A stretch of DNA of 64,000 nt from positions 992,001 through 1,056,000 of the forward strand of contig JAOWBW010000284.1 of NCBI GenBank assembly GCA_026119855.1. The letters run 5' to 3'. This DNA comes from Campanula takesimana. Its lineage: Eukaryota > Streptophyta > Magnoliopsida > Asterales > Campanulaceae. Position numbers and translations under genes: made by a program. The notes below the pieces were generated by a model that searched no databases, was not told where the DNA came from, and saw only the letters and a program-made list of their open reading frames with translations. Shown here one piece after another: positions 1 through 9,769 of the stretch; position 1 is the first letter of the stretch, and each line of letters begins with the position of its first letter.

Positions 1-252
1 AGGCCGAAGTGAACTGGGCAAGCCACGGCTAGAAGATCAACACACACCGATGTTATCAGTCATGGTTGGCATGATCCAATGTCGACTGGATGGGCCACAA
101 TTGAATGACTGTTAGTCGCCCGTTGGGGCGAGTCTGAGTGCCCGTAGGTGCACGTCTGAGTGTCCGTAGGATACATTGCATGCAGAAAATCTGATTGTCC
201 AGAGGACAAGGTTGTTTGTCTAGTGAGACAAATTCTGAGTGTCTTGAAGATA
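1..252 (+). mobile_element. Copia remnant, 3' internal region (part 1)
   Basis: No intact coding sequence is visible. The stretch holds degenerate repeats of a CTGAGTGYCCGTAGG-like unit (about 128-250). It ends at the 10-bp target duplication CATGGTGCAC (253-262); the same 10 bases recur at 5851-5860, where the sequence continues into a polypurine tract and an LTR. I infer that 1-252 and 5861-5997 were once contiguous 3' internal sequence of one Copia element, later split by the Mutator-like element. The family is not determined. Confidence 0.5.
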
Positions 253-262
253 CATGGTGCAC

Positions 263-307
263 GGCAAAAATTATATACACAGCCCGGTAAATACACAGCC
301 CATTTAA
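263..307 (+). repeat. Left terminal inverted repeat of the MULE
   Basis: It pairs with the right end at 5806-5850. The shared core is TTATATACACAGCCC, then CACAGCCC and ATTTAATT. It directly follows the target duplication at 253-262. Confidence 0.7.
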
Positions 308-326
308 TTCCATCGCTGCCCTTGCA

Positions 327-473
327 CATCTCGTGTATACTTACACGAGATGAGAGCTTACATCTCGTGTACATATACACGAGATACATCTCGTGTAAGT
401 ACACACGAGATGAGATCTCGTGTATGTATACACGAGATGTAAGCTCTCATCTCGTATAAGTATACACGACATA
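327..473. repeat. Nested palindrome cluster 1 (CTCGTGTA/TACACGAG)
   Basis: Five hairpins of the form CATCTCGTGTA-loop-TACACGAGATG are arranged so that the outer arms (about 327-385 and 414-473) are also inverted copies of each other, around a central hairpin at about 388-412. The result is a palindrome of palindromes about 147 bp long. It lies downstream of the PMD-OTU stop codon, inside the MULE. Confidence 0.9.
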
Positions 474-695
474 GGCATCTGAGCCTGCTTTTCCACAACC
501 GCAACAGCAAAAGCAACAATAAACATAACTTGGAATGAAATTTGATTCTCAAATAGGACATCTCCACAAAACATCAATAGACCATTACACATATACTATC
601 GCCTAATTGTATACGAAATGAAAGTGTTAACAAGGATAAGCATATAATTCAAACATTCATACAAACTGGATAAATCAAAAACCATTACACATATA

Positions 696-1465
696 CTATC
701 CTATATGTAATCTTCTTTGTCTTCTTGCATCGGTATCCTCCTCATAGAGTTGACTGAACTCTGCTATCCTATCTTGGTATGGGAGGAGGAGTTGGCTTGC
801 GGTTGGATCACAGCGGTTCCGATAAAGGTTTGGTGGTGGTGGTATTGGGTAATCATTGCCTAACATGCGCAGCTGCAAAAGCAATAACAATTAAATACAA
901 GACAATGAAATATAATGAATATAAGTAAGACAACTAAATATAACTAATATAGATGAGACAATTAAGTTTCATACCACTATAAAATGGTTTCCATTGACTT
1001 GTCCCACCACAACTGTGTTCACCGGTGGTTGTACTGGTGCACTCACTGGAAGGCATAACATACCACCGCTAGTCGAGTAAGAAATGAACGCCACATTATA
1101 CCTCGTGGCAATGATGTGCCCAAGATCTGGGAGCTCCATCCAATAATCACTGGGCGCTGTCCGGCTATAGCAAGCAATCTTACGTAAGAGTTCTCTTACC
1201 GATATCCAAGGTAGAACTCTTTCGTAAAGGTCTTGGCGAGCAAGCACCTCATTGTAACATTCTGTGCGCACTTCAGCCCACTTCTCCTCATCTCCGTATA
1301 TCTGTGCTGCTACGGCTCTATATTCACAATGTCCATCTGATGCCACATCTATGATGCCTCCAATACGCGGGGTAATGAAAGGCGGAAAAGACTCTACATA
1401 CGGGGAGCTGTATAAACTAGTATAATTGGGCTGTCCATTTCCCTCTCCACGACCCTGACCCTGAT

Positions 1466-1496
<31 letters not shown>

Positions 1497-4400
1497 CCGT
1501 CCTCTCCCACGACCGGAAGGAGCTACTGGTGGATGAGACGTAGGAGTACTAGCAGGGGTAGATGGTGTGGGTCCTGAAGGTGATTTCCGTTTGTGGGTGG
1601 ACTCCGAACTCGCTTGGGTTGATGCAATGAATGCACATCTAGACCTGAAATAGGGCAAAGAAAAAAGAGTGAGAAGCATTCATACTGTTGTTTGAAAGTG
1701 TTAAAAAAAAATTGATGCTGCTGCTGATGTGTCTCGTGTAAGTCCACACGAGACATATCTCGTGTGGTTTTACACGTGACAAGTCTCGTGTAATACAACA
1801 CGAGATATGTCTCGTATGGACTTACACGAGACACATCAGCAGCAGTTAAACAGTAGCAGCAACACAACAGCACAACAGCAACAATACAACAGCAAAAAAT
1901 TTGAGACATAATTGAATGAAGATATATACCATTTGCCAGTCGAGGATGGTGTAGCGGGGACTCGAAAAAATTTGTTAGTATGCTCCCAATCTGACAGTTC
2001 TCTGGAACTTCCGGCCCGGGGTTCATTCGGCTTTGAAATATGATCCGGCTCCATCGTTTTGAATAACTGTCTCCTTACCGGTTCAGGCTCCTTAGATGAA
2101 GGGTTGTCTACTTCATCTAAGATTGAATTTTTGAGTAATCCATGTTATGAACTTAAAGATTGAATTTTTGAATGATAAAGGGATATTGTGTGGTTTCTGT
2201 TCAGAATGGGTGTGTTTTAGTAGGGTTTAATCGTCAAATTCATGCAATGGTCGCGGAAAAAGGGTTTATGGAATTTAAACATCTCGTGCAGGTTTACACG
2301 AGATTCACATGAACATCTCGTGTATACCTACACGAGATGTCATAAACTCCAAATGACAAGTTGTTTATTTATTTTTTTATTTTTTTCTAGGCTCTAGATG
2401 ACATTTTAAGACATTTCCATTAGTATGACATTGGTCAAATTCTAAACGGAAATGGAGTTACAAATATGTCCCATTTTTCTAGGTTTTAAGGAATATGTCC
2501 CGATCTTATGAAAGTGGTACATGTCTAAGTTTTTTATTTTTTTTTTAATTTTTTTATAGGCTCTAAATGACATTTTAAGACATTTCCATTAGTATGACAT
2601 TGGTCAAATTTTAAACGGAAATGGAGTTACAAATATGTCCCATTTCTCTAGGTTTTAAGGAATATGTCCTGATCTTATGAAAGTGGTACATGTCTAAGTT
2701 GTTTATTTTTTTTTAGGGTTTTTAGGGTTTTAAGGAAATTGAGTTAGAAATTTGTGACATTATTAGGGTTTTTAGGGTTTTAAGGAAAATGTCCCGATGT
2801 TGTGAAAATGGTATACGACCACCTAGTTTATTTTTTTTTATTTTTTTTCTAGGCTCTAAATGACATTTAAAGTGTTTTTCATTAGTATCACTTTCCTCAA
2901 AATCCAAATGGAAATTGAGTTAGAAATTTGTGACATTATTAGGGTTTTTAGGGTTTACACGAGATGACATCTCGTGTAACACCACTCGAGATGCATCTCG
3001 AGTGGGTTTATACGAGACTTGTTTCGTGTAAACACACACGAGATGAATCTCGTGTAAACCCACACGAGACACATCTCGTGTGGGTTTACACGAGATACAT
3101 CAGTAGTCTCAACACCAGCAACTACAACACAACAGGAACAACAACAGCAAAACATCATGTCCTCGGGGGGGAGGGGGGGTTTTACGAAACACTAGAATAA
3201 ACATCATGTCACAAAAGCTTATAACACCCCTGTAGTATGAAACAGGCAGTATCGCGTCCGACCCGGTCCCATAAGGAGTCCAAATAACCTGTGAGTAGAC
3301 ATTGTTAGGCAAAGTCAACAGAATATCGGAAGGAACGACACAAAAACGTATAATAGTTTTAATATGAATAACTCACACTGTCAGCCCCCATCCTGTCAAG
3401 AATGCGGCGATACTGCACAAGATGATCGAACGTCCTCCCAGCCGAATCATCACGAGACCATCTACGGGCTCTCGGCTGCCCCTGCTGCCAATGGGGGTCA
3501 GTAACTCGCCGAAAACCCGGAAAGTACTCGTATATCCAGGCCTGAGATGTATGTAAAAAAGTATTAAATACTACTCAAATGCAACATTTAATAACAGGGG
3601 GGGAGTAGACAGTAAAAAGATAGTGAATAGAGTAAGATGTACCTCTAGGAGAGCCGCACAACCGCCCATCTGCTTGTATCCGGATCTGGATGCCTTCCCC
3701 AACTCTCGGTACATATATGCCAAAGTGGCTGATCCCCAGGAAAGAGTGGGGAGGTTGGCTAGATCCATGCACAGGGGCAGGTAGGCTGCGGGCACCTTAT
3801 CCCCGCTCTTGTCCACGAACATCGTGCAACCCAATAGGTGCAGGATATACGCGGACGCACGATGGGCATCTGTCATGCCGCCTCTACGCTGAGTAAATAG
3901 ACGCCTGATATCCCTCAATAAATAACCAGTGCCGCTCAACTGGAGGTGTCTAGAGATGCCAGATACGTCAGGCGCTGGATCCGTATAGCGAACAACTCCA
4001 CCATCAATCCTGATACCTGTAAATTGAAGATGCAATAACACATTTTAGTATAAGAGATGAATGTAGACAGTTCATATAATATATGTAGACAGTTATATAA
4101 TTGTGAATGGAGTATCGAAGCGATGTTATAAAAACATACCCAGGATATGAAAACTGTCATGTAAAGTAATCGTCATCTCCCCCCACGGCATGTGGAACGA
4201 GTTAGTCTCAGGAGACCACCGTTCCAAAAATGCCGTTAGGAGGGCATGGTTAGGCCTATGAATGACGGAATCATGCAGATGCTGGAGGCCAGATGCATCT
4301 ACGAGGGCCAGCCAGGCTCTATCAGCAACCGGCTGCTCATCACGCTTGAACCTGTTCATTCGAAACAAAAAATATTATCAGTACTCAAGAAAAGCAGCAT

Positions 4401-5574
4401 AGGATGATAATTAATGGAATATTTAGAGTGTGTGGTATAAATAACTTCAATATTTAAAACATTTCACATTAATGCTAAGCTTACTGTGCAAGATGCGTGA
4501 GTCTCGTATGGAAAGTCACCAATCCCTCAGTAGTAGAGTCACCCCAAATCTGTCTGGCTCGGTGGTCATCGAACCCGTACATCAGTGAAACATCCTCTGG
4601 CCCACCACCGGGGTCCCTCTGAAGCTGCCATGATGGTGGCGCATCCTGACCCCACCTCCTCCCGTGTCTCAGAGGTCTAGGCGGCTCTACTACATCATCA
4701 TCCTCATCATCCTCCTCCTCCTGCACCCCCACCTCCACCTCCTCCTCCTCCTCATCATCATCCTGCCCCCCCCCTCCTGCCCCTCCCCATCCTCCTCCCC
4801 ATCATCACTATCACTCTCCTCCTCCCCATCATCACTATCACTCTCCTCCTCCCCATCATCACTATCCTCCTCCTCCTCCTCACTATCCCCATCGACCGCC
4901 GCCTCCTCCTCCTGAACATCATCAGCTGCTGACGCCTCCTCCTCCCTCTCCTCCTGCTCATCATCAGCTGTGGCATCCTCGTCATTCCGAGCCTTGCTCC
5001 GGTTTTCTCCTCTCTCCAAACGCTCTTCAGCCTTGCTCTTTCTAGCTGAAACGGTCATAGGATCACGTGCCTACAAAAAACACAAATAAGAGACAATACA
5101 TTAGCGACAGTTACAGTAGAATAAATAAATGAACACAATGCTGACTGATAATTCACAATGCTGATATTCAGAAGGATCACATCTCGTGTAACACCACTCG
5201 AGATGCATCTCGAGTGGGTTTACACGAGATGACATCTCGTGTAACACAACTCGAGATGCATCTCGAGTGGGTTTACACGAGATGACATCTCGTGTAACAC
5301 CACTCGAGATGCATCTCGAGTGGGTTTATACGAGACTTGTCTCGTGTAAACACACCCGAGATGCATCTCGAGTGGTGTTACACGAGACACACCAATTTCA
5401 AATTTACATTTTTCAAATTATGTTTAATTGGGAATATAGAAATGTAAAATAAGGTTAAAAATTGCTTACCTTTTTCACAGGCGCTGTAGACGAGCTAGTC
5501 CCGGCGGCGATGTGGGCGGAGGTTGTGGCGGCGGCGGTCCCGGCGGCGGTCTTGGGTATTTTAAGTTTCACCAT
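696..5574 (-). CDS. Plant mobile domain - OTU protease fusion gene (TE-borne, frameshifted)
   Basis: I read a spliced gene with exons at about 5574-5470 (ATG at 5574, low-complexity A/T/K-rich N-terminus), 5070-4485 (acidic D/E/S-rich region, then YGFDDHRARQIW), about 4348-4140, 4016-3643, 3541-3377, 3288 to about 3200, about 2115-1930, about 1646-967 and 872-696. Introns have GT-AG borders and most phases agree. Exons 2-6 match the plant mobile domain (PMD, aminotransferase-like): ERWSPETNSFHMPWGEMTIT, LGCTMFVDKSGDKVP, GSATLAYMYRELG, WIYEYFPGF and VIWTPYG. The 1.6-0.97-kb exon has a GRGRG tract and an OTU cysteine-protease core with DGHCEYRAVA (catalytic Asp and Cys) and NHFIV (catalytic His). 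The last exon encodes a P-rich tail ending in HIG. Exon 2 changes frame at a run of C (about 4764-4775), so the copy is broken or mis-sequenced there. Function is unknown; PMD proteins act in silencing and genome stability, and OTU enzymes remove ubiquitin. Exon 6 to 7 borders are tentative. Confidence 0.7.
1718..1845. repeat. Nested palindrome cluster 2
   Basis: The outer arms begin CTGCTGCTGATGTGTCTCGT (1718) and close with its complement at 1845. Arms are about 48 bp with one or two mismatches. Inside are further CTCGTGT/ACACGAG hairpins. The cluster lies in the intron between the OTU exon and the exon before it. Confidence 0.9.
2278..2340. repeat. Nested palindrome cluster 3 (two hairpins)
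   Basis: Two adjacent ACATCTCGTG-loop-CACGAGAT hairpins form a larger imperfect inverted repeat. It lies in a large intron of the PMD-OTU gene. Confidence 0.85.
2389..2910 (+). repeat. Tandem repeats of about 170 bp
   Basis: The unit starting AGGCTCTARATGACATTTTA occurs at 2389 and 2558 and, more diverged, at 2851. Each is preceded by a T-rich tract. TTAGGGTTTTTAGGG stretches lie between the second and third copies. The block lies in an intron of the PMD-OTU gene and nothing in it looks coding. Confidence 0.8.
2951..3100. repeat. Nested palindrome cluster 4
   Basis: This is a chain of CTCGTGTAA/TTACACGAG and CTCGAGATGCATCTCGAG palindromes. The outer arms GGTTTACACGAGAT and CGTGTGGGTTTACACGAGAT flank the inner units. 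It is intronic in the PMD-OTU gene. Confidence 0.85.
5180..5392. repeat. Palindrome cluster 5, 53-bp tandem period
   Basis: Copies start at 5180, 5233 and 5286 (53-bp period) with a fourth degenerate unit to 5392. Each unit is itself palindromic: CATCTCGTGTAACACC, ACTCGAGATGCATCTCGAGT, then GGGTTTACACGAGATG. The cluster lies in intron 1 of the PMD-OTU gene. Confidence 0.9.
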
Positions 5575-5805
5575 TTCAATTTCGAAAGTTTTTTTTTTTA
5601 CTGTGAGAGAGAGAGGTGAGAGAGAAGAACAGAGCGAGCGAGAGAAAGACGACGGCGACGGTGAGCGACGACGGTGAGAGAGACGTTAGAGAGAGACTGT
5701 TCGTTTTCGTCGTTTCAAACCGAGAGAGAGAGAGGGGGTTAGGGAGCGAACGTGAGGGAGAGTGAAATTGAAAAAAAAAATATATATATAGGGGTACTTT
5801 GGTAA

Positions 5806-5850
5806 TTTAATGGGGCTGTGGAAATAAGGGGCTGTGTATATAAATATATC
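5806..5850 (-). repeat. Right terminal inverted repeat of the MULE
   Basis: The reverse complement begins GATATATTTATATACACAG and continues into the same CACAGCCC motif as the left end. The target duplication copy follows at 5851-5860. Confidence 0.7.
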
Positions 5851-5860
5851 CATGGTGCAC

Positions 5861-5997
5861 AAAATCGAGTATCTTTGACGAAAGACAGACTGAGGCAAAG
5901 GTTGAAAATCTAGTACGAGGGATGTGGCTCAAGGTAGAGGCTATGTCAGAAGCTCGTGCATCTGAATTATTTGGGGAGATTCAAAATCAAGGTGGAG
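5861..5997 (+). mobile_element. Copia remnant, 3' internal region (part 2) with polypurine tract
   Basis: This continues the host Copia after the MULE target duplication. It ends in the polypurine tract AAGGTGGAGAT immediately before an LTR start TGTTAG, the usual Copia arrangement. Copia C in this window has the same tract. Confidence 0.7.
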
Positions 5998-6576
5998 ATT
6001 GTTAGAGCAAGAATGATTTTGAAGATGAAGTGCAGCAGCAGGGTAGATCCGGTCGGGTGCCTTAGGAGGTCCGGCCGGACCTGGAGCAGGCGGGCGCATG
6101 GTTACCAGGAAGGTGGGCACTTGATGAAGATTCGGGCGGACCTAGACCAAGACCTGGGCGGACCAGGACTTCCGCAGTGTTCCGGATTTTGACTATTCTG
6201 GCTGTTCTTGGAAAGTAAATCAAATCGATTACGGATTTGATTTAGGACTCCTTCTATCTTCCTAATTAGGTCTAACAATACTATAAATACTAGCCATAGT
6301 TTAGTATTTATTTCATAGCATAATCAAAGACATAGAGAGAGAGAGAGAGATATCAATAATTCTAGTTCTAGGGACTTGCATAGCTAGGAACTTTGTGATC
6401 AAAGTTCGTACAAGCATAGATTAGTGTGATCATCATCTTCTTTTTAATTGTTTCTCCGCCATAATAATATCTGTTTCCTTTTGCCTGTGGAGGTAGCCAA
6501 CTGAGTTTGGTGAACCACGTATATTCTGTGTTGATTCTTGTTCGTTATTATTTATCTCTTGGGTCTAATTTCCTAA
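5998..6576 (+). mobile_element. Copia LTR (3' LTR of the remnant)
   Basis: It begins TGTTAGAGCAAG after a polypurine tract and contains a TATA box (TATAAATA, 6292-6299). Near its end it carries GTAGCCAA...GGTGAACCACGTA, a block also present near the end of the Copia C LTR. The 3' border is approximate (TTTCCTAA at about 6576, no clean CA end). Upstream of the TATA box lie GC-rich CCGGTCGG, CCGGCCGGACC and GGGCGGACC motifs (6040-6185). Confidence 0.7.
6292..6299 (+). promoter_or_regulatory. LTR TATA box
   Basis: CTATAAATAC lies about 100-250 bp downstream of the GC-rich motif cluster of this LTR, which is consistent with a U3 promoter. Confidence 0.5.
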
Positions 6577-6598
6577 TAAAATGACGTTTATAAACACG

Positions 6599-6790
6599 AC
6601 ACTGACACTTTTCTTAAGTGCCAGTGATAATGTAAAAATTGCCAGTCATTACACTGGCACTTATCAACATTGCCACTGGCACTTATCAAAAGTAACGTTG
6701 GTTGTGTTAATAAGTGTCAGCGTACAGTGTTAATAAGTGCCAGCGTACAATGGCTGGCAATTTCTAACTCTAAAACTGACACTTACGAAC
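6599..6790. repeat. Inverted/direct 13-mer cluster, possible CACTA subterminal region
   Basis: CACTGGCACTTAT-like motifs appear in both orientations (about 6601, 6615, 6651, 6674, 6708, 6729, 6775), several joined to CAGCGTACA. Dense short subterminal repeats of this kind occur in CACTA elements. I see no partner end or transposase, so the assignment is tentative. Confidence 0.4.
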
Positions 6791-7155
6791 AACTTCCTAT
6801 TAATTACAAAAATGCCACCGCGCTATTTTTAAAAAGGTAAAACGCGTTTTTTCCCATACTTTCACCTCAAAAAAATGTCCAAAAGTTTTTAATTTAGTCT
6901 TGATTTTATCAGAACAATTTGAAAAGAAAAAAAATGAATATTCATTTTGAAATAAAACAGAAGTACTATTAATACTGTGAAGAAAATATACAGATATGCT
7001 AAATAATTTTATGTTGTGAATAACAACACTCTAAATTGTAGTCCATATGCCATAATAAACCTGGAAAAAAATCTCCATATTACCCAAATTTGTGTCCAAC
7101 AAAATGAATGTAAATGTTTTTAAGAAGTTATTAAATCCTCCTTTAACCTATGACA
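6791..7155. other. AT-rich, no feature seen
   Basis: No open frame or repeat was recognised in this stretch. Confidence 0.5.
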
Positions 7156-7168
7156 ACCTATGATAGCT

Positions 7169-7428
7169 TTTTTTTTTTTTGACAAGCTAGTTACATGTCA
7201 TTCATTCAAAGCAACTGACATCGTGTTACAAACTCCTATTAAGTCTATTACAGATCTATTGCCTAGTCTAGTACGATTCCTAGCGGAGTTTCACCGCGTT
7301 AGATCATATTACAGCGAATAATACTGTCTCTTCAGAAATCTTCTCATAGACGTCCCGCTCCATCTGGTAGTCAAAGCGCCATCTGATTGATCAGATGCAG
7401 AAGCCTCCAGAGCTATAAGCTCTTTGGT
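7169..7428 (-). mobile_element. Retroposed sequence with poly(A) tail and 13-bp target duplication
   Basis: A T-run at the left (a poly(A) tail on the minus strand) starts a 260-bp unit. It is flanked by ACCTATGATAGCT (7156-7168) and ACCTATGACAGCT (7429-7441), a 13-bp direct repeat with one mismatch. This is the mark of LINE-driven retroposition. A minus-strand frame encodes RWSGTSMRRFLKRQYYSL and a stop, so it may be the 3' end of a LINE or of a retrotransposed mRNA rather than a SINE. The source was not recognised. Confidence 0.65.
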
Positions 7429-7441
7429 ACCTATGACAGCT

Positions 7442-7804
7442 TCTAATTTACCACTTAGTCTCACTATGTAATAGAGTGAAATTATTGAATGATTACGTAT
7501 TTATATTAATGAAAAATGCTTATGTTAAATCTTTTAATAAATTTCTGTTACAATAAAATTTGAATATTGATTTAGAAATGAAATTAATAAAAAAATTATT
7601 GAAACCATAATTATTTATTCAAGAAAGAAGATAACTTACGCATTCATTCATTTTAGACTTGTTCATTTTAAACTTTATATAAGAGGTCTTCTATTAGTGG
7701 AGTTCCCAAGATTTTAATAATACACTATAATTAATATTATCAATAACAAGTTTTGATTTGATTATGTTAAGTTTACCTCCTTTGAATATCAGACCATTAT
7801 CATT
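7442..7804. other. AT-rich, no feature seen
   Basis: No coding or structural signal was recognised between the retroposed unit and the LINE 3' end. Confidence 0.5.
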
Positions 7805-9600
7805 CATTTTCTTTTCCTTTTTTTAAAACCAACAAACATATATACCAAATTTAGAAATTTTTTTACATGCATAGTTATTGCTTGATACATACCAACTATC
7901 CTATTGACAACCATCCCCATACCATCATTAAACAAAAGTGGATATAAATACAAAGGAGGATGCTCAAAAGAGTCATTAAAAGATTCTATTTCCGTAGCTT
8001 GTTTTGCCAAAGATCTGCTACTGTGTTACCTTCCCGATACGCAAATGAAAACCATACTTGATCAAACGCTTGCACCAGATTTTTACCGCCAATGACCAAA
8101 TTACGGGCGCCAACCGGACAATGTTGCCCTCTGCAAAAGATATTAAAAGTAACTAATGAGTCTGTCTCAATATGAATTTTATCAATATTTAGCTGATGTG
8201 CAAATTGTAACCCAGTCCTTAGGGCCTAAATTTCTGCAATCATATTTGTAGTAATCCCAATAGATTGACTAAATCCAAAAATGCATTTACCCACTTTATT
8301 CCTAATTATCCCCCCTATTCATGATTTTCCCAGATTGCCTTTCAATGCTCCATCAATATTAAGTGTAAAATCTGTATATTGAGATGGCCACCATTTAATC
8401 GCAACCGCTATCTGATAAGGGCATGATACTTTGGAACTTGGAAAACACACGTAGTGGTCTGCATTTAGCTGACAAAGCCGATGTCTAAAATTAGAAACAG
8501 TTATCGGTTGTCTCTCAAAAATATATTTATTTTGAAATTGCCAAAGCAACCAATATGAGTGCAATTCAGTGAATAAAGCAGGCCAATTTTTCAACTTATA
8601 AAGAGGATTACATAAAATATGAATGAACAAGTTTGCTGAAAGTAAAGGAGGGATATGGAAGTACCATCTAATTGCTGCAAAGCTGTTATACTCATTCACA
8701 AGATGCAAAAGAGTTTCATTACCTTGGTTACACGGTTGACAAAGAGAAGATGGAATGATTCGCTTCCTAGCCAGAATTGTTGCAGTTAGAAGTGCATCTT
8801 GGCTACTTTGTCAAATAAACATTTTTAGCCGATAACGACAAGGTAATTGCCACAACATTTTCCAAGGTATAGAAGCCTGAGGGAGATTAAGATGTTGATT
8901 GTGTAATAACCATTTATACGTATTTTTAATTGAAAAAGTTTCATCTCCCGAAGGACTCCAAAGAAATGAGTCCTGAATAACAGATATAGGAAAAGGGTAA
9001 GCCTTAATATGTTCAACCAAATTGGGACTTAAGAAGTCATCAAATCGAGGTAAGTCCTAGCCGAAATGCAACCTGTATTGCGACACAGTATGAGTCAGCC
9101 ATTGGTCAGGAATAGGCCTAACAGTCGAATGAATGAGTGGAATTGGAGTACACCATTTATCCGTCCAAAACCTAGTATTTTCCCCATTTCCTACCAAATG
9201 TTTTACCCCAGTGCAAAAAATAGGAATTAGCTTAAATAGCTTCTTCCAACCCCACGAGGCTGTTGATTTAATCGTAGCTTCAAACAAAGAAGAAAAAGGG
9301 AAATATTTGGCTTTGATAAGACATACCCAAAGAGACGACGATTTCGTTAAGATACGCCACAATAATTTCAATTGAAACGCAATGTAAAGCAGATTTAGGT
9401 TACGAAACCCCAAACCACCCTCCTCCACTAATTTTTCCAGATGATGCCAAGCTAACAACGGACTCCCTTTACTAACATTCGAAGATCTCCAAAAAAATGA
9501 CGAATTATAGCCGTGAGTTTCAAGTTAGAAGTTTTGGGGAGTGGGAGCGCTGACATTGAGTAAATAGGATAGGACAAAATATGTTTTTAAAGTTGCAACT
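7805..9600 (-). pseudogene. L1-type LINE remnant: RT C-terminus, zf-RVT, RNase H
   Basis: Read on the minus strand, the order is: the end of the reverse transcriptase region (SYPIYSMSALPLP, then GGLGFRNLNLLYIAFQLKLL, about 9590-9350); a zinc-binding RT-associated region (SIKNTYKWLL, IPWKMLWQLPCRYRLKMF, C..C...ETLLHLV, about 9020-8690); and an RNase H-like domain (LNIDGALKGNLGKS, ALRTGLQFAHQLNIDKIHIE, about 8360-8010). Several stops and frameshifts interrupt it. This order is typical of plant L1 LINEs with a C-terminal RNase H. A T-rich stretch near 7805-7820 may be the remnant poly(A). The upstream part of the element is inverted at 9600-9765. Confidence 0.8.
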
Positions 9601-9765
9601 TTAAGAATTCTTAACTTTTGGGATCTTATTCAGGGAGAAAAATATCTGGGTTTACCTCTTCAAAATGGTAGAATTACAAAGAGCCTGTTCATAGAGTTAA
9701 GTAAATCTTTCAGATCTCGTATTTCGGTTTGCCAGAATAAGCTATTGTCAACATGAGCCGGTTTT
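9600..9765 (+). pseudogene. Inverted 5' segment of the LINE
   Basis: The plus strand reads GEKYLGLPLQNGRITKSLFI followed by a degenerate NKLLST.AGF. In L1 reverse transcriptases this block lies just before the YPIYSM block. Here it is in the opposite orientation to the rest of the LINE and adjoins it at about 9600, so the 5' part is inverted. Confidence 0.7.
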
Positions 9766-9769
9766 TAGG

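Larger units (their letters stand above)
263..5850 (-). mobile_element. Mutator-like element carrying a PMD-OTU gene, no transposase seen
   Basis: The two ends are inverted copies sharing TTATATACACAGCCC followed by a second CACAGCCC and ATTNAATT. They are flanked by a perfect 10-bp direct repeat CATGGTGCAC (253-262 and 5851-5860). A 9-11-bp target duplication with terminal inverted repeats is the Mutator (MULE) signature. No MURA-type transposase is visible on either strand, so the copy looks non-autonomous. Its cargo is one spliced minus-strand gene (plant mobile domain plus OTU domain), 170-bp tandem repeats and five palindrome clusters. Capture of host-type protease genes by MULEs is known for ULP1-bearing elements; an OTU/PMD cargo here is an inference from domain content. 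The element sits inside a Copia remnant. Confidence 0.75.

Noticed and set aside
60..592. Open frames on both strands over the palindrome cluster
   Set aside because: They arise because each hairpin reads as a repeated SRV..HEM..YTR peptide on either strand. No family motif or splice context supports them.
2714..2790. Telomere-like TTTAGGG repeats
   Set aside because: Only two or three imperfect units within a 170-bp tandem repeat region, not a telomeric array.
2951..3318. Short frames across palindrome cluster 4
   Set aside because: Same artefact of symmetrical repeats. Only the VIWTPYG part upstream (about 3288-3200, minus strand) is PMD coding.
4664..4915. Plus-strand frame rich in Leu/Ser/Pro
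   Set aside because: It is the complement of the acidic D/E codons of PMD-OTU exon 2.
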